Source of the DNA: Variovorax sp. SG517
Lineage (GTDB): Bacteria; Pseudomonadota; Gammaproteobacteria; Burkholderiales; Burkholderiaceae_C
Length of the DNA stretch: 64,000 nucleotides
Reading direction: 5' to 3'
Assembly (NCBI RefSeq): GCF_013376045.1
Contig: NZ_JABMJG010000004.1
Location: forward strand, 1 to 64,000
The stretch's first letter is position 1. The number at the start of each line of letters is the position of its first letter. Of the stretch, positions 34,189 to 42,153 are shown piece after piece. Both the position numbers and the translations under genes were made by a program. The notes under the pieces were generated by a model that saw only the letters and a list, made by a program, of their open reading frames with translations, searched no databases and was not told the origin of the DNA.

Positions 34189-36149
34189 TCCGCCGCGAAC
34201 TCTGGTTCGGCCTCTCGTTCATGGCACTGATCGTGATCGGCGCGGTGGCGGTGCTGGCCAACGCGCCCACCATCACCAACGGCCACCTCGGCCTGCTGAT
34301 GCTTTCGCTGGTGGTCGTGGCCATCATGCTGGGCTTTCCGACCGCGTTCACGCTGTTGGGCATGGGCATGCTCTTCACTTGGCTGGCCTACGACCGCGAT
34401 TGGCACCGCACGCTCGACCTGATGGTGCAGTCGGCCTTCAAGACCATGGCCAACGACGTGCTCATCGCAGTGCCGCTGTTCGTGTTCATGGGCTACCTGG
34501 TGGAGCGCGCGAACCTCATCGAGTCGCTCTTCAGGAGCCTGCACCTCGCGCTCGCGCGGCTGCCCGGCGCGCTGGCGGTGGCGACGCTGGTCACCTGCAC
34601 CATCTTCGCGACGGCCACCGGCATCGTGGGCGCGGTGGTCACGCTGATGGGCCTGCTTGCGTTGCCGGCCATGCTGCGCGCGGGCTACAGCGTGCCGCTG
34701 GCGGCCGGCGCGATCACCGCAGGCGGCTGCCTGGGCATCCTGATTCCGCCTTCGGTGCTGCTGATCGTGTACGGCGCGACGGCGGGCGTGTCGGTGGTGC
34801 AGCTGTACGCGGGCGCGTTCTTTCCGGGGCTGATGCTGGCCTCGCTCTACGTGCTGTACGTGATCATCGTCGCGTGGCTCAAGCCGCAATGGGCCCCGCC
34901 GCTGCCGCACGCCGAGCGCGTCGTGCCGCTGCCGCCGCTGTCGCAGCGCCTGGCTGAGAGTCCCGCCGCGCATGCGCTGGTCGGCCTGCTGAAAGGCCGC
35001 CGCAACGCCGGCGTGCCCTTCTCGCATGTGCTGAAACAGCTCGGCATCGTCGCGCTGCCGGGCGTGATCTTCCTGCTGCTGGTCGCCTTCAGCTACAAGG
35101 CCGTGACCACGGTCGAAGCGCAGGCGCGCTACGAGATCGAGGAGATCGGCTCGGTGCGCAGCAGCGCGCCGGAGTCCGGCGGCCTGCAGGAGCCTCCGGT
35201 CGAAGGCGGGTTGCAGGAGCCGCCGCAGGAAGGCGGCCTCCAGGAACCTCCCAGCGAAGATGCGCAGCCGGCGGCACCGGCCGGCGCGTCGGCCCAGGGC
35301 TCGCTGGCGGAACCGCCGGGCGCATCGGCGGCACCCGCTGCAACAGCAGGCGCAGAACCCACCGCCCCCGCCGCCGCCGAAGCCGCCACGCAGCGGCCCG
35401 CGCCGACCTGGTGGTGGGTCACCTTCGCCGTCTTCGGCGCCATCGTCACGCTGTTCTATCTGTTCCTGAGCTTCGCGCGGCTCGAGATCTTCAAGATGCT
35501 GCTGGCATCGTTCTTCCCGCTGGTGCTGCTGATCCTCGCGGTGCTGGGCTCGATCGTGCTGGGCCTGGCCACACCCACCGAAGCGGCCGCCATGGGCGCT
35601 CTGGGCGGCATGCTGCTGGCCGCGGCCTACCGGCGGCTCAACCTCGCGGTGCTGAAGGAATCGGTGTTCCTCACGGCCAAGACATCGGCCATGGTGTGCT
35701 GGCTCTTCGTCGGCTCGGCCATCTTCTCGGCCGCGTTCGCGCTGCTGGGCGGACAGGCGCTGGTGGAGGAATGGGTGCTCGGCATGAACCTCACCAAGGT
35801 GGAGTTCCTGATCCTGAGCCAGGTCATCATCTTCCTGCTGGGCTGGCCGCTGGAGTGGACCGAGATCATCGTGATCTTCATGCCCATCTTCATCCCGCTG
35901 CTCGACAACTTCGGCGTCGACCCGCTGTTCTTCGGGCTGCTGGTGGCGCTGAACCTGCAGACCGCCTTCCTCTCGCCGCCGGTCGCGATGGCCGCCTTCT
36001 ACCTCAAGGGCGTGAGCCCGCCGCACGTGACGCTGAACCAGATCTTCCTGGGCATGCTGCCCTTCATGGGCATCCAGGTGCTGGCGATCGTGCTGCTGTA
36101 CATGTGGCCGCAGATTGGGCTGTGGTTGCCGCAGCTGCTGTACAAGTAG
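34185..36149 (+). CDS. TRAP transporter large permease (DctM family) with a Pro/Glu-rich insertion
   Basis: 654 residues, about 200 more than a typical DctM. The N-terminal part (LLMLSLVVVAIMLGFPTAFTLLGMGMLF, then ATATGIVGAVVTLMGLLALPAML, then GGCLGILIPPSVLLIVYG) and the C-terminal part (SIVLGLATPTEAAAMGALGGMLLA, then FLLGWPLEWTEIIVIFMPIF) are normal. Between them, after an extra helix, residues about 325-405 are low complexity with three copies of GGLQEPP and an Ala/Pro stretch, followed by another helix. The frame is continuous. It is the sodium- or proton-driven transport subunit. Larger DctM proteins of this kind occur in the mannitol/chloroaromatic TRAP group. Confidence 0.9.
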   Translation: MIRRELWFGLSFMALIVIGAVAVLANAPTITNGHLGLLMLSLVVVAIMLGFPTAFTLLGMGMLFTWLAYDRDWHRTLDLMVQSAFKTMANDVLIAVPLFVFMGYLVERANLIESLFRSLHLALARLPGALAVATLVTCTIFATATGIVGAVVTLMGLLALPAMLRAGYSVPLAAGAITAGGCLGILIPPSVLLIVYGATAGVSVVQLYAGAFFPGLMLASLYVLYVIIVAWLKPQWAPPLPHAERVVPLPPLSQRLAESPAAHALVGLLKGRRNAGVPFSHVLKQLGIVALPGVIFLLLVAFSYKAVTTVEAQARYEIEEIGSVRSSAPESGGLQEPPVEGGLQEPPQEGGLQEPPSEDAQPAAPAGASAQGSLAEPPGASAAPAATAGAEPTAPAAAEAATQRPAPTWWWVTFAVFGAIVTLFYLFLSFARLEIFKMLLASFFPLVLLILAVLGSIVLGLATPTEAAAMGALGGMLLAAAYRRLNLAVLKESVFLTAKTSAMVCWLFVGSAIFSAAFALLGGQALVEEWVLGMNLTKVEFLILSQVIIFLLGWPLEWTEIIVIFMPIFIPLLDNFGVDPLFFGLLVALNLQTAFLSPPVAMAAFYLKGVSPPHVTLNQIFLGMLPFMGIQVLAIVLLYMWPQIGLWLPQLLYK

Positions 36150-36179
36150 CCACGGCAGGCCCGGCCGGGAGAGGCGGCC

Positions 36180-38246
36180 TCAACGCCGCCTCTCCACATA
36201 CGGCCGCGCCTGCAGCAGCACGATCCTGTCCCCCACCGTCGCCCACTCGATGTCCTGGTCGACACCGTTGAAGGTGCGCTTGACCGCCGCGCCCACGTTG
36301 GCAAGCCGCACCACAAGCTCGTCGGTCAGCACGTTGCGGCCGGCTTCTACCGGCACTTCCTTCACGCCGCCGTCCTTGTCCAGCTGCAGCGCGGTCTCTT
36401 CGGCCGAGCGGCTGAGCACCTGGATGGCCTTGGACCAGCTCGAGTACATCACCTGCTCGGCCACGCGGCGGCCCTCGACCACGCGAATGCCGATGCCGCG
36501 CTTGGCGGAGATGTAGGTGATGTGCGGGTGCCCGGCGTCGAAGGGGTCGCGGGTGATCATCACGCCGGCGTTGGTCGAGTCGATGGCGGTCTGCACGAAC
36601 ACGCCCATGAGGACCGATTCGGCGCCGAAGCCGGCCGCCGTGCGGGCCTCCCATGCCTCGGGGTTGAACACCGAGGCCCAGACCTTCTTCACGGCCACTT
36701 CGAGCGCGTCGCCGGTCTTGACGTTGGGCACGGTGGTGTAGAGCCCGGCACCGCTGAAACCGGGCAGGTCCTCGGAATTGGACGAGCTGCGCACGAACAC
36801 GCCGCCGCCTCCGAGCTGCGACTGCCATGCGGCGCGCCAGCCGGCCGCAGTGGCGGCATCGACGGGCCATTGCACGATCTCGTCGCGCAGCTGCGCCAGC
36901 GCCTTCTGGCGCACCTTCGGATCGCTCGCGAAGCCGGGCTGCTGCTGCATGCGCGCGATGCGCTCGGCCAGGCCGTTGGCGCGCATGAAGCGGTCGTAGT
37001 GCGCGAAGGGAATGCAGAAGCCGTCGGGCACCGAGGTGCCCGGGATGTGCGCGGCCTGCATGGCGCCGAGGTTCGCTGCCTTCACGCCGCACTGCGCACT
37101 GTTGCGCGCGCGCAGCGAGGCCAGCGGAAGCAGCCGGTTTTCGCGCAGGTCGGGCTTGATGGCGCGCGCGCTGCCGGGCACGGCGCCAGCAGCGCCGGCA
37201 GCGGCGGTGCGCACCGCACGCGGCGGCAGAGCGGCGATCTCCTCCGCCGTGAGCCGGCGCACCTGGTAGCCCGAGCTGGCCACCTTCAGCGCCACCCACT
37301 GGCCGGCGTGCTCCTTCAGCACGGCGGCGGCGTCGCGCACGTAGGCGTTGGGAATGCCCCAGCCCTTGGCCAGCAGGTTGACGTGCGAGAGCGCGGTCGA
37401 GGGCCGCTCGGTCAGCACGGCCGCAACAGGCGGCAGGCCGATGGGCACCTGCCGCAGCACGGCGATGTCGTCGGGCAGCAGTGCGTTGATGCCCGATTCA
37501 TCCTCCACGATGCGCACGCGGCCGGTGGCGGTGCCGAGGTTCATCGGCAGGAAGGGCTGCTCGCGGATCAGCGCCTCCTGGCTCACGAAGTCGATGCCGG
37601 CTTCCTTCGCCACGCGCTCGTGCAGCGTGGAGTTGGTCTTGAACTTCACCGGACCGAAGAAGCTGGCCCTGACCTGCTGCTCGGCCTGCCGCAGCAGCGG
37701 CGCCGTGAGCTTGTCGCCCTCCCAGAATTCGTAGGTGAAGCTGCCGATGTTCTGCTGCCAGCTCAGCGTGCCGAACAGGAAGCGGCGGTCGGGCACGAGG
37801 TAGTTGCGGTCGATCTCGCGCTTGCCGGCGCCGGGCGCGAGCCGCGTGTCGCGCAGGAAACGCACGTGCAGCTGGTAGCGCGGCGTATCGATGTAGTACA
37901 TGCGCAGCGGCTTCGCCTGCCGGTCGACCACGAAGAGCACGTGCGCGAGCTGCATCGGCGTGCCGGCGTCGTAGACGCGGGCGAGCTGGTCGAAGTCGCC
38001 CTGGCTGCGCAGCGCGGGCAGCGACGAAGGCACCGAGGGGCGCGGCACCAGCTGCGCGGCGGGGCCTTCGGGCGGCTGATTCTGTGGCTGGTTCTGTTGC
38101 TGGTAGTACGACGGCTTGCGCGCCAGCTGCGCATTGGCGGGCATGGCCGCCAGTGTTGCCGCAGCAGCAGCCATGCAGAAAACGATCGCGCTACCGTTTT
38201 TGAAGCGCGGTTTGCCCGTGGGCCGTGTGTTGTTCTGGTTTTTCAT
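36180..38246 (-). CDS. Exported PEP/pyruvate-binding (PPDK_N) protein, glucan-water-dikinase-like layout
   Basis: 688 residues. A signal peptide (hydrophobic IVFCMAAAAATLAAMPANA, cleaved before QLARK) precedes a Gln/Pro-rich linker and a unique domain (about 80-230). A phosphohistidine-type segment follows, TERPSTALSHVNLLAKGWGIPNAYV, with His288. Last comes the ATP-grasp-like PPDK N-terminal domain: CGVKAANLGAM near 386, VFVRSSSNSEDLPGFSGAGLYTT near 493, GVMITRDPFD near 561 and DIEWATVGDRIVLLQARP near the end. His domain before ATP domain is the order of glucan water dikinases, not of PEP synthase. There is no PEP-binding TIM barrel. An ATP-dependent enzyme outside the cytoplasm is unusual, so a cytoplasmic location or degenerate activity remains possible. 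GGAGGG precedes the ATG at 38244-38246. Divergent from the FecR-type gene. Confidence 0.8.
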   Translation of the reverse strand: MKNQNNTRPTGKPRFKNGSAIVFCMAAAAATLAAMPANAQLARKPSYYQQQNQPQNQPPEGPAAQLVPRPSVPSSLPALRSQGDFDQLARVYDAGTPMQLAHVLFVVDRQAKPLRMYYIDTPRYQLHVRFLRDTRLAPGAGKREIDRNYLVPDRRFLFGTLSWQQNIGSFTYEFWEGDKLTAPLLRQAEQQVRASFFGPVKFKTNSTLHERVAKEAGIDFVSQEALIREQPFLPMNLGTATGRVRIVEDESGINALLPDDIAVLRQVPIGLPPVAAVLTERPSTALSHVNLLAKGWGIPNAYVRDAAAVLKEHAGQWVALKVASSGYQVRRLTAEEIAALPPRAVRTAAAGAAGAVPGSARAIKPDLRENRLLPLASLRARNSAQCGVKAANLGAMQAAHIPGTSVPDGFCIPFAHYDRFMRANGLAERIARMQQQPGFASDPKVRQKALAQLRDEIVQWPVDAATAAGWRAAWQSQLGGGGVFVRSSSNSEDLPGFSGAGLYTTVPNVKTGDALEVAVKKVWASVFNPEAWEARTAAGFGAESVLMGVFVQTAIDSTNAGVMITRDPFDAGHPHITYISAKRGIGIRVVEGRRVAEQVMYSSWSKAIQVLSRSAEETALQLDKDGGVKEVPVEAGRNVLTDELVVRLANVGAAVKRTFNGVDQDIEWATVGDRIVLLQARPYVERRR

Positions 38247-38386
38247 GGGGTGTCCCTCCTTACAGCCGGTTGCCGAATGCACGCGCGCTTCACCAAGCAG
38301 GGGATGCGCGGTGACAGCGGTAGCGGATTCTCGCGCGTTACAACTCCAGCGCTCGCACATCGTCCCGAGGATCAGAGAACAACGCC

Positions 38387-40303
38387 ATGAACCAACCCGC
38401 CCCTTCCATGCTTGCCGCGCCACGCCGATGGCTGCTCGGCATCGCGCTGCTGTGCGTGGCCTTCGCAGCCAGCGCGCAGCAGGACCCGCCCGGCCGCATC
38501 GCGCGGCTCAACTACCAGCAGGGCACGGTGAGCTTCGCGCCCGCCGGCGCCGACAGCTGGTACGACGCGCAACCCAACCGCCCCCTCACCACCGGCGACC
38601 GGCTCTGGACCGACCGCAATGCGCGCGCCGAGCTGCACGTCGGCTCCGCGGCGCTGCGGCTCGACGGCCAGACCCATGTCGAATTCACCGAGCTCGACGA
38701 CGACACGGCGCGCATCACCTCGAACCAGGGCAACCTGCAGCTGCGCGTGCGCGACGATCTCTCGGGCCAGCGCTTCGAGGTCGACACCGGCAACCTCGCG
38801 GTGGTGATCGACGAGCCGGGCGAATACCGCATCGCCGCCGATCCGGCCGCCGGCACCACCTGGGTGGCGGTGGCCTCGGGCCGGGTCACGCTCCATGGCG
38901 AGAACGGGCAGTCGCAGTCGCTGGGCGCGCGCCAGCAGCTCACGGTGGCGGGCCGCGATCTTTCCGCCGTGGGCGGCGCGCCGCAGCAGGGCGGCGGCTT
39001 CGACGCCTGGGTGGCCGAGCGCAACCGCATCGAGGACCAGTCGATCTCCGCGCGCTACGTGTCGCGCGACGTGGTCGGCTACCAGCAGCTCGACGCGTAC
39101 GGCGACTGGCAGAGCGACCCGACCTACGGCGACGTGTGGTTCCCGCGCAATGTCGATGCCGACTGGGCGCCGTACCGCGACGGCCAGTGGGTTAACGTCG
39201 CGCCCTGGGGCCTGACCTGGATCGACGCCGCGCCCTGGGGCTTCGCGCCCTCCCACTACGGCCGCTGGGCGCGCGTGGGCCCGCGCTGGGGCTGGGTGCC
39301 CGGTCGGCCGAACGGGCGGCCCGTGTATTCGCCGGCACTGGTGGGCTTTGTGAACGGCGGCGGCAGCGCGGGCGGCGCCGGCGGCGTCGGCTGGTTCCCG
39401 CTGGCCCCGGGCGAACAATGGCGCCCCGGCTACCGCGCGAGCCAGCGCTACCTGGACCAGGTCAACCGCATGGCCATCTACAACCGCCAGGCGCTGCGCA
39501 GCGACTTCTATGCCAACCAGCAGATGCCGGGCGCGGTGACCGTGGTGCCCGCCGACCGCTTCGGCCGCGGCCCTTTCGGACGGCGCGACCTGATGCGGCT
39601 GCCGGACGACCGCTTCTCGCGCGGCCCGGTGGCGCCCACGCCGGGCATCAACGTCAACGCCTTCGGCGGCTTCGGCCGGCCCGCCGCGGTGGTGCCGCCG
39701 GCCGCTGCGCTGGTGGCGCGACAGCAGCAGATCCAGCTCCAGCAGGCGCAGCAGCAGCAACTGATGCAGCAACAGCAGCAGATGGAATGGCAGCGCCAGC
39801 AAGGCTGGAGGCAGCAGCAGGATTCACGCCAGCAGCAGGACTGGCGCGCGCAGCAGGAATGGCAGCGGCGCGGCGAGCAGGAACGCTGGCAGCACCAGCA
39901 ACAACAGCAATTGCAGCAACAGCAGCTGCAACTCCAGCAGCAACAGGCACTGCGCCAGCAGCAGGAAATGCAGCAGCGCGCCGCGCAGGCGCAGGCCCTG
40001 CAGCAACAACAGCTGCTCCAGCAGCAGCAAGCGCAGCAAATGCAGCTCCAGCAGATGCGCGCGGCCCAGCAGCAGGCATTGGCGCAGCAACAGCAGCTTC
40101 GCCAGCAGCAGGAGATGCAGCAGCGTGCCGCGCAGATGCAGCAGCAGGCACAGGCTCAACAGCAGGCCTTGCAGCAGGCCCAGCTGCGCGCGCTGCAGCA
40201 GCAGCGCGGCATCCAGCCGGCGGCGCCCCAGCCGCAGCCGCAACCCGGCCAGCGCGGTGACGATCCGCGCCGGCTCTGGACCTCGCCGGACTCGCGCCAG
40301 TAG
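38387..40303 (+). CDS. Exported FecR-domain / DUF6600 protein with a long Gln-rich C-terminus
   Basis: 638 residues. The signal peptide runs to about residue 30 (WLLGIALLCVAFAASA-QQ). A FecR-like beta domain covers about 35-200: GRIARLNYQQGTVSFAPAG, then RPLTTGDRLWTDRNARAELHVGSAALRLDG. A Trp/Tyr-rich DUF6600-like region covers about 210-345: YGDWQSDPTYGDVWFP, then WAPYRDGQWV, then WTWIDAAPWGFAPSHYGRW-like units. From about residue 444 to 610 the protein is mostly Gln with a coiled-coil look, ending DDPRRLWTSPDSRQ. There is no membrane anchor. It is probably a periplasmic or envelope scaffold protein of unknown function. Divergent from the exported dikinase-like gene across 140 bp. Confidence 0.83.
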   Translation: MNQPAPSMLAAPRRWLLGIALLCVAFAASAQQDPPGRIARLNYQQGTVSFAPAGADSWYDAQPNRPLTTGDRLWTDRNARAELHVGSAALRLDGQTHVEFTELDDDTARITSNQGNLQLRVRDDLSGQRFEVDTGNLAVVIDEPGEYRIAADPAAGTTWVAVASGRVTLHGENGQSQSLGARQQLTVAGRDLSAVGGAPQQGGGFDAWVAERNRIEDQSISARYVSRDVVGYQQLDAYGDWQSDPTYGDVWFPRNVDADWAPYRDGQWVNVAPWGLTWIDAAPWGFAPSHYGRWARVGPRWGWVPGRPNGRPVYSPALVGFVNGGGSAGGAGGVGWFPLAPGEQWRPGYRASQRYLDQVNRMAIYNRQALRSDFYANQQMPGAVTVVPADRFGRGPFGRRDLMRLPDDRFSRGPVAPTPGINVNAFGGFGRPAAVVPPAAALVARQQQIQLQQAQQQQLMQQQQQMEWQRQQGWRQQQDSRQQQDWRAQQEWQRRGEQERWQHQQQQQLQQQQLQLQQQQALRQQQEMQQRAAQAQALQQQQLLQQQQAQQMQLQQMRAAQQQALAQQQQLRQQQEMQQRAAQMQQQAQAQQQALQQAQLRALQQQRGIQPAAPQPQPQPGQRGDDPRRLWTSPDSRQ

Positions 40304-40313
40304 CGGTAGCGCT

Positions 40314-40598
40314 TCAGCCGCGCGGCGCGGCTTCCGAAGGCTGGCCGCACTGCGCGCAGAACTTCGCGCCGGCCTGCATCGCGGTGCCGCACTGCCTGCA
40401 GGCCGCCGGCTGCATCGAGCCGCCGCATTGCTGGCAGAAACGCGCGTCCGGGCCGTTGACTGCGCGGCATGCGGGGCATGCGCTACCACCGCCTCCTCCT
40501 GTCGGCGGCGCGCCGTTGCCGTATCCGCCGTGGTGGCCTCCACCGCCGCCGTGCCGCGATCCGCCGTGGCCTCCAAAAAGTCTTTCAAGCATGCCCAT
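40314..40598 (-). CDS. Double zinc-ribbon small protein
   Basis: 94 residues: MGMLERLFGGHGG, a Gly/His-rich linker (SRHGGGGGHHGGYGNGAP), then two zinc-ribbon halves with CPAC/CQQC and CRQC/CAQC, that is four CXXC pairs (SACPACRAVNGPDARFCQQC, then AACRQCGTAMQAGAKFCAQC). These could bind two zinc ions. AGGGAG lies 6 nt before the chosen ATG at 40596-40598 and directly abuts an earlier ATG, so the shorter start is preferred. Function is unknown. Such proteins often bind nucleic acids or partner proteins. Convergent with the FecR-type gene. Confidence 0.8.
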   Translation of the reverse strand: MGMLERLFGGHGGSRHGGGGGHHGGYGNGAPPTGGGGGSACPACRAVNGPDARFCQQCGGSMQPAACRQCGTAMQAGAKFCAQCGQPSEAAPRG

Positions 40599-40770
40599 GT
40601 GCATCTCCCTGGAAACAGGCTGTCCGTGGAAGCGTCGCCGACGGCGATGAACTCCCGCGGGGCCCGGACGCAGTGGAATCCCTGAACCAGCTCCAGGGTC
40701 AAGCAAGCCCCGACGAAAGCGCCGGCTTCGTCCCGGCCGCTACAGTCGGCGGCCAAGGAGCAAGCCTTTC

Positions 40771-42138
40771 ATGCCCACATTCGACTTCGATCTCTTCGTC
40801 ATCGGCGGCGGCAGCGGCGGCGTTCGCGCCGCGCGCATGGCGGCGCAGACCGGCGCCCGCGTCGCCCTCGCCGAGGCCGCCGAGCTCGGCGGCACCTGCG
40901 TCAACGTGGGCTGCATTCCCAAGAAGCTCTACAGCTACGCGGCCGGCTATGCCGAATCCTTCGAGGAGGCCGCGGGCTACGGTTGGAAGCTGCCCGAGGC
41001 GCCGCAGTTCGACTGGGCGCACCTGAAGGCGCAGCGCGCAAAAGAGATCGCCCGGCTCAACGGCATCTACGCCTCGCTGCTGAAGAACGCGGGCGTCACG
41101 CTCGTCACCGGATGGGCCCAGCTGGTCGATCCGCACACGGTGGAGGTCGACGGCAAGCGCCACACGGCGCGCCACCTGCTCGTGGCCACCGGCGGCACGC
41201 CCTTCGTGCCCGACATCCAGGGCCGCGAGCACGTCGTGACCTCCGACGCGATGTTCGACCTCGACCCGTTCCCCAAGCGCCTGCTGGTGGTGGGCGGCGG
41301 CTACATCGCCTGCGAGTTCGCATCGATCTTCAACGGGCTGGGCGCCAAGGTCACGCAGCTGCACCGCCGCGCGCACCTGCTCACCGGCTTCGACGACGAC
41401 GTGCGGCAGTTCCTGGCCAACGAGATGGGCAAGGCCGGCGTCGACGTGCGGCTGAACTGCGATGTCGCATCGGTAACCCGCGGCACGGGCGGCACCGGCG
41501 GACTCACGGTCACGCTCGCGCGCGGCCAGCAGATCGAGGCCGACACGGTGCTCTTCGCCACCGGCCGCGTGCCCAACACGCAGGGGCTGGGCCTGGAGGC
41601 GGCGGGCGTGGCGCTCGACGAGCGCGGCGCGATCGCGGTCGATGCGCACTACCGCAGCTCGGTGCCGTCGATCTATGCGGTGGGCGACGTCTCCACGCGC
41701 GTGCAGCTCACGCCGGTGGCGCTGGCCGAGGCGATGGTGGTGGTCGACGAGCTCTTCGGCAAGGGAAAGCGCCGGCTCGACTACGAGTTCATTCCCACCG
41801 CCGTGTTCACCCACCCGAACATTGGCACCTGCGGCTACACCGAGCTCGACGCGCGCGCGAAATTCGGCGAAGTGGCGGTGTTCTCCAGCGAATTCAAGTC
41901 GCTGCGCCACGCGCTCTCGGGCCGCAGCGAGCGCACCTTCATGAAGCTGGTGGTCGACAAGGCCACCGATCGCGTCGTGGGCCTGCACATGGTGGGCGCC
42001 AATGCCGGCGAAGTGGTGCAGGGCTTCGCGGTGGCGATGCGGGCGGGAGCGACGAAGGCGATCTTCGACAGCACGGTGGGCATCCATCCCACGGCTGCCG
42101 AGGAGTTCGTGACGATGCGCGAGCCGATGCCTGGTTAG
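40771..42138 (+). CDS. gor: Glutathione-disulfide reductase
   Basis: 455-residue FAD enzyme that reduces GSSG with NADPH. The FAD motif FVIGGGSGGVRAARMAAQTGA is at residue 8. The redox-active disulfide is GGTCVNVGCIPKKL near 40-53. The NADPH motif LLVVGGGYIACEFASIFNGLGAKV is near 170 and the FAD ribityl contact IYAVGDVSTRVQLTPVA near 306. The C-terminal active-site His-Glu pair HPTAAEEFVTMREP closes the protein. The length fits Gor and excludes lipoamide dehydrogenase, whose disulfide is CLNVGC. It is cytosolic. Convergent with the DUF3857 gene. Confidence 0.95.
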   Translation: MPTFDFDLFVIGGGSGGVRAARMAAQTGARVALAEAAELGGTCVNVGCIPKKLYSYAAGYAESFEEAAGYGWKLPEAPQFDWAHLKAQRAKEIARLNGIYASLLKNAGVTLVTGWAQLVDPHTVEVDGKRHTARHLLVATGGTPFVPDIQGREHVVTSDAMFDLDPFPKRLLVVGGGYIACEFASIFNGLGAKVTQLHRRAHLLTGFDDDVRQFLANEMGKAGVDVRLNCDVASVTRGTGGTGGLTVTLARGQQIEADTVLFATGRVPNTQGLGLEAAGVALDERGAIAVDAHYRSSVPSIYAVGDVSTRVQLTPVALAEAMVVVDELFGKGKRRLDYEFIPTAVFTHPNIGTCGYTELDARAKFGEVAVFSSEFKSLRHALSGRSERTFMKLVVDKATDRVVGLHMVGANAGEVVQGFAVAMRAGATKAIFDSTVGIHPTAAEEFVTMREPMPG

Positions 42139-42153
42139 CCCGCCGGCGAAAGC

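Noticed and set aside
34185..36149. Frameshift or gene fusion explaining the oversized DctM permease
   Set aside because: The frame is continuous with normal DctM sequence on both sides, and larger DctM proteins are known in this TRAP group.
39718..40215. CAG-rich stretch as a microsatellite or CRISPR-like repeat
   Set aside because: The units are irregular and stay in frame with the FecR/DUF6600 gene, encoding Gln. There are no spacers or constant repeat length.
38387..40303. FecR anti-sigma regulator
   Set aside because: It has a cleavable signal peptide, no transmembrane anchor with cytoplasmic anti-sigma region, and no adjacent ECF sigma factor or TonB receptor gene.
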